Shown here: one piece after another, positions 34,900-46,500 of the stretch
Layout of the letters: every line of letters begins with the position of its first letter
Position numbering within the stretch: the stretch's first letter is position 1
Origin: Plectrocnemia conspersa
Taxonomy: Eukaryota; Arthropoda; Insecta; Trichoptera; Polycentropodidae
Assembly (NCBI GenBank): GCA_009617715.1
Contig: VTFK01000518.1
Coordinates: 1-64,000 of the forward strand
Length of the DNA: 64,000 bases
Direction: 5' to 3'
The notes under the pieces: model-generated
What the model was told of the DNA's origin: nothing
The model's database searches: none
Seen by the model: only the letters and a program-made list of their open reading frames with translations
Position numbers and translations under genes: made by a program

Positions 34900-36560
34900 C
34901 ACCGGTGCCAAATGAGATTCGGATTGAAACAATACACACATATCAAACAAATGATTGTGAAACCAATATGTCACTCATAAAAATGTTAATGTCCTATAAA
35001 CTTATAATTATTTAATGCGTAATACAATGTAAATTTATGTAAAATTCACACATTAAACTTACTTCGCGTGTTAGTCTATCGTTATATTTCAGTGATGATA
35101 TAGACTTAATATCAACTTTATAATGACTGCCTGTAAATTACATTCTTCACAAATTTCGCTTGCTATCTATGAATATAAATCTTAGAATAGTCTTGTATAC
35201 TTTCGTTATACATAAATTATGATAATTATACACACATCGATTGCCTTATTTTCAGTCAAAAACGAAGCATGGTTTAAATATATTCGGTGTGGATATTCCA
35301 GTCCCGGATTTTAGCATTAGAGTCACGTGAAATAATATAATAAATTAAGCAATATATATTAAAAAAATAATATATTTCTAATTATTTTTTGGAAATGACT
35401 ATTTATCTATCACGGATTAAAAAGCCCTGTCTTTTTATAAATTACAACATTTTAATTCTCAAATAATAATTTATCGACTTTATAAAATACGAAATAATTT
35501 CGTAAATATATATGATTAGATATTAAATTGAATTATGATTTATAAGAGTAAGTTATTATCTAAATAATACATATATTTTCACGGGTAATAAATATAGAAA
35601 ACTTTCTTCTACTTCATACCACTTTTATGTTCTTTATTTACTAGCTTTGAAGTAATATAGAAAAAATGTACATTCCTGCTCAATAAATCTTTTTTTACTT
35701 TTAAAATAAATTTATAAAATTAGTTTTATTTTCAATTTCAATTTGAAAAAAAAAACAATCTATATAACAATTAGTGGCGTCGTGTGGCAATCACGTAAAC
35801 AAATACTAGTCCTTAATATATTTCTTTTATATGTATTTTTTATATAGGTGCATTTTCCTAAAACATGTTTACATTACAAAAACGTCAAACATTTAATTTA
35901 AAAAATGTCTCGATTTAAATGTCAAATCGAAAAATTTTATAAAGCATTTTTTATTATATATATAATTAAATTTGCATGATTATTTTTAAAAGGTTTACAA
36001 CCACTGCAATTTTCATAATGCTGCATATGTAAAGGCTGATTCATGCCTAATATGCATAGTTCTTGGAAGGTTTAATAGAGGTCTGGGAATGACAAAAAAA
36101 TATTTACAAAATTTTAACATTCGAACTCGCCTTATTTTTGCTTAAGTATTAAAAAAAGACACTCAGATAAGAAACTTTTCCGGAAGTATTCGTGTCAGAT
36201 GTTTAAAAATATGCATACTTTCTCAAAAGGTTGACAGTATTTGAATGACCAACTAACTAACCGGCCGGCGGCTGTATCTTTGCTTTGATGATCTAAGAAC
36301 CCGCTTCGATATGAAGAATCTACGCAGAATGCAAAACGATTGAGGCCTATTTTTCTTTTTCTTTAATCTAAAAAGGTTTTTTATATTGTTTTTGTAAAGT
36401 AGCAACAGTTTTATTGACATTTGTTTCATGATTATTAATAACAGCCGAAGGGGCCTTAAAATTTTTGGTAAAACAATTGAAAATATCGACTCTGAGCTAA
36501 ACTCGTAATTTCAACAGGCAATTAAAGATAATTTATAGCATCAAAGAATTTGCTGTCATT
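34900..36560. other. AT-rich intergenic stretch
   Basis: Nothing recognised apart from A/T runs. Confidence 0.5.
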
Positions 36561-36564
36561 AAGG

Positions 36565-36895
36565 GCCCTTATGTATTCAGGGCTGCAAAGCTTACTCAGC
36601 GATCATCCAGCCAATTGCTGCTCTCGCTTCTTAGAACAACGAAATAAGTATACGCCTTTAGATAGTGACATTTGCTTGATATCCCTGAGGTCGAAGAATT
36701 GTGTAACGGAAATGTTGTGGCCTTACAGGGCTACACTATTTACCGTGACTGTTTCATAACAGGAAATATTCATTCAATGCAACGGAGAATCTTTGCGTGT
36801 TATTTATGAGGGAACCCTTTAGTTCTAGTCGTAACGAGAGCCTTACTTACTTTAGAGTAATTACGCGAGTTTTAAGAAAGATCCTTTACAAACGA
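36565..36895 (+). repeat. Dispersed repeat, copy 1
   Basis: Matches the reverse complement of 60850-61190 in collinear blocks: CTTCTTAGAACAACGAAATA, AAGTATACGCCTTTAGA, AGTGACATTTG and GTCGTAACGAGAGCC. It looks like two copies of a ~300-bp interspersed element of unknown class in opposite orientation. Confidence 0.7.
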
Positions 36896-36899
36896 ATGT

Positions 36900-38600
36900 T
36901 CTGTGTGATACGAATCTAATTTTTTTTGTTGTATTAATAATTTACTTATACCACTAATATTATATATCATACTGGAAAAAAACTTGAATGTCGATTACAT
37001 CGACATGAATTTGACAAGTTCGCAGTATTCTGAACGCGTTATTATTTTTTTGTGTAATTATAAAATAATTATATAATAGCAGGAATACGTAAAGCCAGTT
37101 AATAAATATTAAGTACCACCCTTATTTGAAGTAGCAATTTAAATGTATTATACAGTATTACATGTACTGCTTATTTATTTATAAATAATAATTAATTAAT
37201 TCAATTGATATTTTAACAGTGTACAATTCATTATTCATGTAGCTAACAAAATGGCAATTTAACCTAAGCATCGTTAACGAAAGCACTTAGCAACCCTGGC
37301 GAACTTTCATCGGAATAACATCGAGTATCGATGAATAAAATATGTACAATCGATTTTATAGTCATACACGCAATCATGTTTCCGCCATATGCCCCTTTGT
37401 CTGTATAAAAAATCAATAAGCCACGATAATGTGTCAAAATGATTGTCACGCTTACGGATTACGTGTCTTCGTGTGATGTTTTGTATTGAGTAATTGACGT
37501 TATGGCTTTTCCTTATTTATGATGTTCGAAGGCGATAAGTAAGAGGCGTTATGGTAATTTAGAAAATAATTGCGTATAATATTCGTATACACCCTGTGGC
37601 GTGGAGAGTTCAAGGGCGGGTTGGAAAATTCGTAGGAAAGGTCGTCAAAAGCTCCGTGAGGTCATTCGTAAGAATGCGAGTGACCTCAGTGTACGCAACA
37701 AAAGAGAGGTGAAAAATCGCAAAAGGAAAATCGATCACGATAAAAATCTAATTTTAACGCCAACGTAAATAGGAAGTATTTATAAAACAAAGCGACAAAA
37801 TATATAAGTTAAAGTAACATCAAAGGCCTTGTACAAATTTATTTTAGAAAGCCATAAAGCTCACAAGTAATATTAATGTTCATAACAAATAAAAAATATT
37901 ACATAATAAATTAAAATTTATATAATTTAAAATAAATTGGACAAACTTACACAATAAATCTAATAAAAAAGACAAAATTTTAATCTAGTAGTACCTGGCA
38001 CAATGTACGTTTAATTAATTAATAATTGCTGCTGACAGAATAAAGCTTTCAGAAAGTATAAGTGTTATAAAGTGTATGAAATTTAAAAATTGTATTCAAA
38101 TTGTGGTAATAAACAAGTGAATAGTCGTAAAAAATGGGACGCACTGCGCAGGTGTTATTGTAAGAAAAATATCATAAAAAAAATCAATCACCCATTAATA
38201 CATAAGAAGCTTCGTAATGTAAAACTAAAGTTTTTCGACCCCGCGAAGATCTTTGAGGAAATAATAGTTACGCTTGTTTATGTATTTGTTTCCTTAAGCT
38301 ATATTGTGAGTTGACCTGAGGGATTGTGGAACTACAGCGTCCTCTGATAAAAGAAGAATAAAAATATAAACATTAATATAATTTTTGGAAAATTGATACA
38401 AATGTTTTTTTCGATCAAAGATAATACGATACATTTATTTTTTAACCTTCTGTGGTTCATATTCATAACATTATGTTTCGTGAAATCGGATATACGTATA
38501 TTAAATGGGACGTTTTATTGTTGAATTGTTACATAGGCGATATGTAATATAATATGCTGTAACAGAAGTAGTAGAGAAAACTGACCACTTTGAAAATGCA
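36900..38600. other. Intergenic stretch with two GC-richer patches
   Basis: Patches at 37240-37560 and 37590-37740 are less AT-rich than their surroundings. The second holds the inverted repeat described separately. No gene recognised. Confidence 0.4.
37657..37688. promoter_or_regulatory. 12-bp inverted repeat with AGGTCA half-sites
   Basis: TGAGGTCATTCG and CGAGTGACCTCA are inverse apart from one position, around an 8-base centre. AGGTCA is the nuclear-receptor half-site. The spacing between half-sites (16) is longer than classical elements, so receptor binding is speculative. Confidence 0.35.
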
Positions 38601-38619
38601 TCATAACTCCGCGGGTCAC

Positions 38620-38831
38620 ATATAAAATTATATATCCCCATATTAGATTTAGATACACTAGAGACATTTTTTGGAGTGAAAGATTGTCTATAGTGTATTG
38701 GCTATTATAAAATAAATATATTTTGCAAAAATGTGATGAATCTCGCGGGCCGGAAAAATGTTCAAGGCACTGGTCTAAATAAACTTTTATTTTTCTTAGT
38801 CCATCTCTGGTCTAAATAAACTTTTATTTTT
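38620..38831. repeat. hAT-end-like sequence and a 24-bp direct repeat
   Basis: TCTCGCGGGCCGG followed by AAGGCACTGG (38740-38774) resembles the end of a hAT element. A matching GC-rich patch, CCGCGGGTC, lies at 38610. The 24-bp unit starting TGGTCTAAATAAAC occurs at 38771-38794 and 38808-38831. Confidence 0.4.
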
Positions 38832-39299
38832 TTGTTAATTGACATTTTTTATAAAAATATTATTAAGATATTATATGAATTTGCTTAAAAATATAATTAA
38901 GAATCTGCATTTTTTAATTAATTAATAGTGCTATTAAAAAATAGCAGGAATGGCATTGCAACTTGCCATTAGTTATTATCTATTTTCATCATTTTCATAT
39001 AAAAATACTTCATGTCATGCAAGCTGATCGATTAATGATTTTGCTGTATGTCATTAATGTTGGAAAAAAACATGCATTATATATCATATTTTTTAATAAA
39101 AAACATTTTATATCTTGGAATCCTACTATTTACTTTAACACTTTACCAACCGCTACATTTAATTAGAAAGATTACACGAACTACCGGCACTTTTTTGAAA
39201 ACATACACAAATTTTAATTGTTTGGATTAAATTTATATATCTTTTGCTCCAGTTCACATAAAATTATAAAATTTAGGGATATTGTTTAAAATATATGAT

Positions 39300-39992
39300 G
39301 GTATCGAGTTCCGCTTTTATTCAACGGTTCTCAACACTAGGTCCGCGGAAAATTAAAGTTAATCATAAAATATTATAATTCGAAATTGTATTTACCAACG
39401 AATTATTGGAAGCTTAAATAATTTTATTAAAAACTGTGTCACTTTAATTATAAATGAATTTATTATTCAACTTTAATTTGATGAATATAGACATACTTGA
39501 AGGTAAACGTGTATTCTAAAAATTTTGCCAAAATTCATCATTGGTTCTCAAACTTATTTTATTTTATTAAATTTTAACTGATTTAAAGACGCGAAGCATT
39601 TTATTGGTAACCTTTAATTAGAGTATTTAATTTTAATTGAATGTCTACGACTATTTAAAAAAATTGAATTCAAACTTTTTCAAATTATTAAATTCTAAAA
39701 GTAATTTAAAAAGCAATTCATTATATTATTAACTTTTTTAAAATGTATATTATTGTAATTGAATGTTTACGATTATTAAAAAAATTGACACAAATTAAAC
39801 GGTGATTCTCAAACTTTTTTTGCAATAATAAATTCTAAAACATTTTTTAAATACTTGTAAAACGAGTAATTTAAATATTTAAGTTTAATTAGATGTATAT
39901 TATTGTAATTGAATAATTACGATTATTACAAAATAATGACAAAAATTTAACGGCGATTCTCAATATTTTTTTATTTTATTAAATTCTAAAAG
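39300..39992. repeat. Degenerate tandem repeat, ~130-bp unit
   Basis: Phrases GATTCTCAAACTTTTTT, AATAAATTCTAAAA and TGTATATTATTGTAATTGAA recur with about 130-base spacing through the region. It starts near CAACGGTTCTCAACACTAGG, which resembles a hAT end. The last unit is interrupted by the MITE at 39993. Confidence 0.55.
39985..39992 (+). repeat. 8-bp target duplication, left copy
   Basis: TCTAAAAG, repeated exactly at 40152-40159. Confidence 0.88.
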
Positions 39993-40151
39993 CAGTGGCG
40001 TAGCTACGGGAAGGCAGAGGAGACGGGCCGCCCCGGGCGGCACTTGCTTGGGGGCGACATATTCGCGATGGGATCGACCCTGTAAAAATGTATGGGGGGG
40101 TTGCAATTTTAAGGATCGCCCTGGGCGACACATACCTTAGCTACGCCACTG
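39993..40151 (+). mobile_element. hAT MITE, 159 bp (CAGTGGCGTAGCTA family)
   Basis: Starts CAGTGGCGTAGCTACGG and ends TTAGCTACGCCACTG, flanked by the 8-bp duplication TCTAAAAG. An internally deleted relative of 56785-57048. Confidence 0.9.
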
Positions 40152-40390
40152 TCTAAAAGGCATTTGAAAAGCGAATTTGATTAAAGTTTCAAAGTTGGTT
40201 GATTAGCAATTCATTTTATTATTCGACTAAAACTTGTGTATATGCTTATATATTTAATATTCACGATTATTTTTAAAATGTCACTCACCAGAAACAAGCG
40301 CCTCATATTTTTGTACATGGTAGACAAATAACAAATTGTTCACTTTTTACATCTAAATATAGTAACTCATAACGATAAATATATTGTGTG

Positions 40391-40513
40391 TATAAACACT
40401 AATTTTAAGTATACACTGCTTAATTCTAACACATAGACTAAATTATATAATTATATACACTAAAATGTATTATAAACACTAATTTTAAATATACACTGCT
40501 TAATTCTAACACA
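40391..40513. repeat. 43-bp direct repeat
   Basis: The unit starting TATAAACACTAATTTTAA recurs at 40391 and 40471 with one mismatch. The second copy runs into the piggyBac-like coding relic. Confidence 0.75.
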
Positions 40514-40846
40514 TTCCTCTGCAATTGTGTGAAATGAATCGTCTCCAATAATTTTTTCCGCAAATCCTTCCGGTCCCATATTATATTATATTCCCGATAA
40601 TCCTTCAAACGGTTCATTTTGTCTGGGTGGATCATTGTCATTCCAATCAAGGGTAATATCCTCGCCTTCTTCTGAATCCTCAGAATCACTTTAGAGTGTC
40701 ACGACACGTGGACGATCCCTAAATTGACCAAAAGGGTCATGGTCACTATCACTTGAATTCCCAGTATCCTCATTGTCAGTAGGAACATCTGACATAGAAT
40801 TCGCATACCCTACTTCCAAAAACAAGTTATCTCTAGTGTCATCCAT
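40465..40846 (-). pseudogene. Acidic transposase-like N-terminal relic (possibly piggyBac)
   Basis: From an ATG at 40846 (minus) one frame runs with two internal stops through MDDTRDNLFLEVGYANSM, an Asp/Glu/Ser-rich stretch (SDSEDSEEGEDITLDW), and then PFEGLSGI with MGPEGFAEKIIGDDSF. An acidic leader followed by a PFxGxxGI segment is reminiscent of piggyBac (PGBD) N-termini. The catalytic domain is absent, so the family call is tentative. Stops show it is dead. Confidence 0.4.
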
Positions 40847-40924
40847 TATAAAATCTAAGGGTTTAATATAGCCTAAGTAATCTCGAGCATTTATTCTAAT
40901 TAAGTCAAAATGTTTTTAAACATT

Positions 40925-41531
40925 GAGAGCCACTTTATAACACACAATCACATAAAATGTACGAATGAAAATTATTATTTAATAAAATTAAGACGAAATC
41001 ACTAAAATATGGCAAAAATAATTCCTAACGTATTTTGTAATATTTATAACAATAGTTAGATAATATTTAAAATCACTTTATAATACACAATAATTTAATA
41101 TATAGGAATGAATGAATTATTTTAAAATTATGACTGAAAACACTAGAATACTAACACAAAATTAAGCACATTATAGTCACTTTATAATGCACAATAATTA
41201 AAAACATTAAAAGCGATATTATTATAAGAAATATGAACGAAAACACTTATTCGAGAAAAATCTAACGAAACACAGTTTACAGGCCCATTAACGACAGTTG
41301 TCGCAAAACTACTGATTTTCTTATATATTTCTAAATGCATCCAAACAAGTTCTAGGTTATGCTTCATGGATAATAAACCATAAGGATTAAAACATAAAAT
41401 ATCATGCACCTCAAAGGTTGACAATTTGTCTATTTTTAAAATATCTATCTCTAATGCGAATTATTTTAATGCAAGTGAGTTTGTTTATTTTTAGAATATC
41501 TATCTCGAATTCGATTTATTTTAATGCGAGG
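40925..41531. repeat. Degenerate tandem repeats
   Basis: CACTTTATAAYRCACAAT recurs near 40931, 41071 and 41178, and a ~60-bp duplication (TTTTTAAAATATCTATCTC...) at 41430-41531. Probably remains of subterminal repeats of a transposon or a minisatellite. Confidence 0.5.
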
Positions 41532-41539
41532 TCATCCAA

Positions 41540-43459
41540 AGTCATAATACCCGAAGGTCACTTTTGTAATAATGTTGACCTTCTAAAAGTATAATGTCGA
41601 TGATTTGAAGTTTATTTTATTAATCTAATTTATATGTGCAAAATTTACGAAATTTTCAAATGACGTTCTTCCGTTGAAAATAGTGAAAAAAAAATATTTT
41701 TATCACAAATCGATAATATGTGAATGTATATTGCCATATATTGAAGAAACTTGAAAAATAACATAACATAATACATATTTTTGATAATGAAATCCCATAA
41801 GTCAGAGTACGCCACCGTGGCGTATGCGTTGGGTAACGTGTATATAAATATATTAAATATACGTCATATTATTAATTTTAGTAATAATAAAACTTCTATT
41901 GTATTTTATTATCGTTTTATTATATCGAATACACCTATATTGCTGATCGCAATTTTCCCTCTACACGATTCGATTAATAAGTATGTATAAAAATAATCAA
42001 AGAATCGACATAATTTGGCTCATTGCTTACAAGCAATACAACATGACAAAATTTAAAATTAAATGGAAGATAAGCTCTGTCAATACAATTCTTACGAGAA
42101 GATCTATTTATTGTATATATATTATTACATGCTAAATTTAAGTAAACATCAAATGTAAAAGTTTAAAAATATATCTATTTATTTTAAATTTATCACACGA
42201 TTAATGGTAAAGACGGTTAAATTTTCCAGTGACATGGAACTATTGATACAATAAAATTTCATAGATTAAAATTAAAAAGCTTGATATGAAGGTTGGAAGA
42301 TGGCACTATAAAATTTAATAAAAATATATAATTTACAAGAAATGAAAATTATTTATAATTATGCATCAAAATCATGTCACCGATATCATCTAATCCGAAA
42401 ATCATTATTACAAACATATCAACACAAAACTAAAACATCTATAACATTGATTTAACTCAAATAACAAAAATATAATTTTACTAGATATAACATCAATAGG
42501 TACACATTATTAAATATAAAATATACAAAGCTATAATATAATGAATATATACACTTCACCATAATATTTACATCATATAAATATGCGATTTTAATCACTA
42601 TTATCACTCTTGATGTTAATGAAAAAAAAATGAATAAATGAAATGACTTCATAATTAAAATAAGCTATTGCTAATACTTAGTGCTTTTGTATATAATACT
42701 TCGAAGAAAATATACGTTTTAAAATATTAGCTGAATTTTTGGTTCACTGTTTACTAAAGTAGTTACATACTAACGATTGATTTGAAGCAATTTCAAGATC
42801 TCGGTACTCTTCTTTTTTTATACATGTTTACAATAATCATAATAAGTATATAAATCAATGTTCTTTACATTTGATTGTACATTAATAACACAACTTATTA
42901 TAAGCTTGTCAATAAATCTATTAATTATGCACTTTTAAATACATTAATGTAACTATCGATTTAAACAAATATGTATTTTTCAATAACGTATATTAATGGA
43001 ATGTCTTTTTTCTAAAAATAAAATAATAATGGAAGAATTCAATATGTCATGGTTTCAAATTCAATAACACATTATATTTAAACATATAAAACAAATTCTT
43101 CAACGGATAAATAAAATAAATTATTTTTCGATTTTCTCTATAATAACAAATTAAGATATTGAGCATATAAACGTACACGTACTCGTTATGGCCCATGTCT
43201 ATAGACTATAACAAAAAATACTGCAACAAAAATATGATACTTATAACCATAAATCTCAAATCGTATAATGACTAAATCGCTTCACAACTACAACTAATTG
43301 CAAAATGGTTAACTTCGTTGTTACTTTCAGACCTTTTTTATATATGTATATCTATGTCGCGTTCCGTCGATTCTTATAACAACTATAATTTTCGTTCATG
43401 GCGTATCAATCGTATTAAACGTTTATGCATTTATTCGTTGATATCGCTGCACTCATTCG
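41540..43459. other. LPCAT 3' flank / 3' UTR and intergenic AT-rich stretch
   Basis: No coding signal. Minus-strand AATAAA lies at 43435-43430, only 25 bases past the LPCAT stop. The end of the transcript is unknown. Confidence 0.45.
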
Positions 43460-43548
43460 TCAATGTGTCTTGATTTTGCTGATTGAATCCTCAGATGTGA
43501 ATATGAATGCAAATTCTACTTTTTTGCGAGCAAAAGCAAAAAATTCAT
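43460..43548 (-). CDS. LPCAT: LPCAT terminal exon
   Basis: Acceptor TGCTTTCAG|ATGAA. With the preceding G it gives Asp and then [16 protein letters not shown], ending SKIKTH and TGA at 43462-43460. The phase fits and the text is EF-hand exit-helix-like, which supports the call although the exon is short. Confidence 0.8.
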
Positions 43549-46500
43549 CTGAAAGCATAAGAATAAAAATAGCCATTTAATGATGCATTGTGAATGTGTG
43601 AAACGTTTCTACAATTAAAAGCTGTGAATATGTGCCACAAACAATGAGAGGATATGAGAGTATGTATTAAGAGAATGAATTAACCTTATGAATAAATTTC
43701 TAAATGGAAACATTGAAAATTTTGAAAATTTGTTTAGTATATAATAAGCACGTGTGTTATATACATTTACAATACAATTTATTTATTTTTTGCTATAAAG
43801 TTAAAATATCTTATTTGTAAAATATCACATGATAATATTATTAATATTTTTATAGCAATATTTTGCATTTTTCCAATAAGAATATTTTACCTGCTGTTAT
43901 CCATCCTCGTTCATCAATATCTACTTGTCGAAACGCAGCAGAACCTTCTTCATGCGATAAAGCCGCACATTTTGCTAAAGTAATAATGACAGCTTCTTCA
44001 TTCAACTTTCCGTTTCCGAAACCATCATATATCTTGAAACCATATTCCAAAATTTGTGATATTGAAGCGCCGGGTACGGACAGAAAAACAGCACAAATCA
44101 GATAATCTCTCCAATCCGCAACACCATTATCCTATAATGAACATACTGTTATATATAAACAAAACTCTTATTAAGTTTATATATATATCAAAATATAAGA
44201 ACCTGGAATATTGAAAATAATGCTTGAACAGTTGGATTGTTAGGCTGTAATTGAAGCCGTATACAAAATTCTCTTCGATCCACCATAGATGATATACCAT
44301 TGTTCTCTCCACTGTCGATGAAGCTACATTCGTACTTTGAAGCATCAAGTCTATATAACACAATTTAAATAAATCTAATTGTTATGCAATTATATATAGA
44401 TTAGTGTAAATTGTCAACTTTACAAAAAAATAAAATATACTGTGTGATTGAATATCCTATTAAATATAAATATCTTGTGAATAAATCTGTATTGATTTAT
44501 TGTCTTTTTCCAGGGAAAATATTTTTAAGTTCAACCATGTACACTTACTTTCTGAAATGTTGCACTATTTTTTATGTTACTTAATACTTTGGAGATGTTA
44601 GTATATCATTTCACATGTATCAGAATAGAGTTGACAAAGCTACACTTGACATAATATGATATTACCCCAAAGCTTGTCTATGTTTCTGTGCCTCGACAAG
44701 AAGACTAGCGTATGGCAGGTTTAAATGTTTAGCTCTGCATAGTAATCGGCAGTCGTCGTACGTATAATCAGAAACAGGGATACCCAATGCTCTGTAAATT
44801 AAAATCAGTTTGTTACAAATGTACATAGTTCATATGATAATAAGGTCAAAATGTAACTCACTTGGCCATAACGTTTCGCACGTTACTCGCATACAGCTTC
44901 GGATCTTGTTTTTCTTGTTCGCTAGGCTTGTAAACTGGTAAAAATTCAATTTCACAAGCAGTGTGTACCCTTGTCAAGGTGAGCCATAACAGCTTCAATC
45001 TGAAAATAGATTTAGATTATATTTTACTAACTGAAAATAAGTTCTAATAACTAAACGTGGTGGTAAAGCCAATAAGAACGGTCGGAGCTCGACGAGAGTA
45101 GTGCCATATAACATCACTCCATGTAGTATATTTTTAATCCATATATTTATTTATGGCTCTATTTTTAAATCGTATATTTACAATAGATGCAGTGTCAAAA
45201 CTAGGTGGGTGCAATAGATGCACATAAAAAAATATTAAATTCATGGATGCGGATTATCCGTTCTTGAAATACATCATCTAAAGAGCGAATGTGTATTACT
45301 GATAAAATAAAACTTTTGATGATTGAAACAACAAAAAACCTAGATAATAAAAATTATAAACAAAAAGGAGCATGGATAGATAGAGAGATCTTCAAATATT
45401 GCTTCAAAACCAAAATCAGTTCTGATGTAAGAGTTTTTAAAAAGTAAAAGGTTGCCACAAAATGTATTGTTAATAGATACTACTCCTCGTCCAAATAAAG
45501 GAATATTGAAAACGAATGACAGTCTTCCAGCTATTTCAGGAAGTGGCAAAATTGGTCGATTTTTAATACTTCATTTGGTTAAGATTCATAGTATTTCATC
45601 AAATGGTATACATTTTATATCAAAATTCAAGAGGGTCCCTGTTTAAAATCTTCGAAATCAATAAAATCATACCATAGCAGTGGAAACGCTCGGTTATATA
45701 GCGTTCATATTAAGACTTTTTACAACAATATTATGACGTACAATAAGTGAGAATCAAATGAAGCACATCTAAACCGAATTTTGACCAATAGGAGAGCGTA
45801 AAAAACAATTATTCTTTCTCAGAAGTCAAAAATCCACGCTAAAAGCAATAAAATTTTGCCAGCACAGTTGCAGTGGAAACGCTCGGTAACGAGCGTTCCC
45901 ACGTCACCGATATGATTTTGTTGCTTTTGACGTGGATTTTTGACTTCTTAGAAGTAATAATTGTTATTGCGCTCTCCTATTGACCAAAATTTGATTTTAA
46001 TATACTTTGACCAATATTCTTATATCAGAATTCTGTAGTAATATCGGTAAGTATAGCTTTGACGTTTCTCTGTACTTCTTTTTCTGCTTATTTTCCTTTG
46101 AGAGATGAGTTGGCTCAGTTTATATTTTGGACTTGATCTAATGGACGTTCTAAAACTATAATTAGTTTTAGAACTTTCAAAAGGTCAAGTTGGGTTTGGC
46201 TAATTTGTGTAGGTTTGGGTTTGATCAGAAAATGGACGTTTTGCAACTGTCAAATAGAGTTTCATAGACATTTTAGAGCAGCATATAATTTCACTAGCTT
46301 CTATCAGAAACGATTTACGACGACTGCATACAATAGTGTCGCTCATTTCCGGGAATGACTTGTTAATTTATTGGAAACACTTGCTGCTGCACGGATTCTA
46401 AAATTTAATATAAGTATTTAAAATGAATGCTAACTATTTTTGAACTGCAGAATTTTTTTGCGGATCACTGGTTGAAAACTGAATCTTGGTCAGTACCACT

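Noticed and set aside
34642..35015. Plus-strand frames upstream of the 280-aa gene
   Set aside because: Hydrophobic or mixed, no family, located in the probable promoter region.
43460..43480. ER retrieval signal at the LPCAT C-terminus
   Set aside because: The end reads KIKTH; lysines are not at -3/-4 from the end in KKxx form.
44775..44791. A further GCATTGGG stem-loop
   Set aside because: It is coding sequence of an LPCAT exon (ALGIP) with no pairing stem; coincidence.
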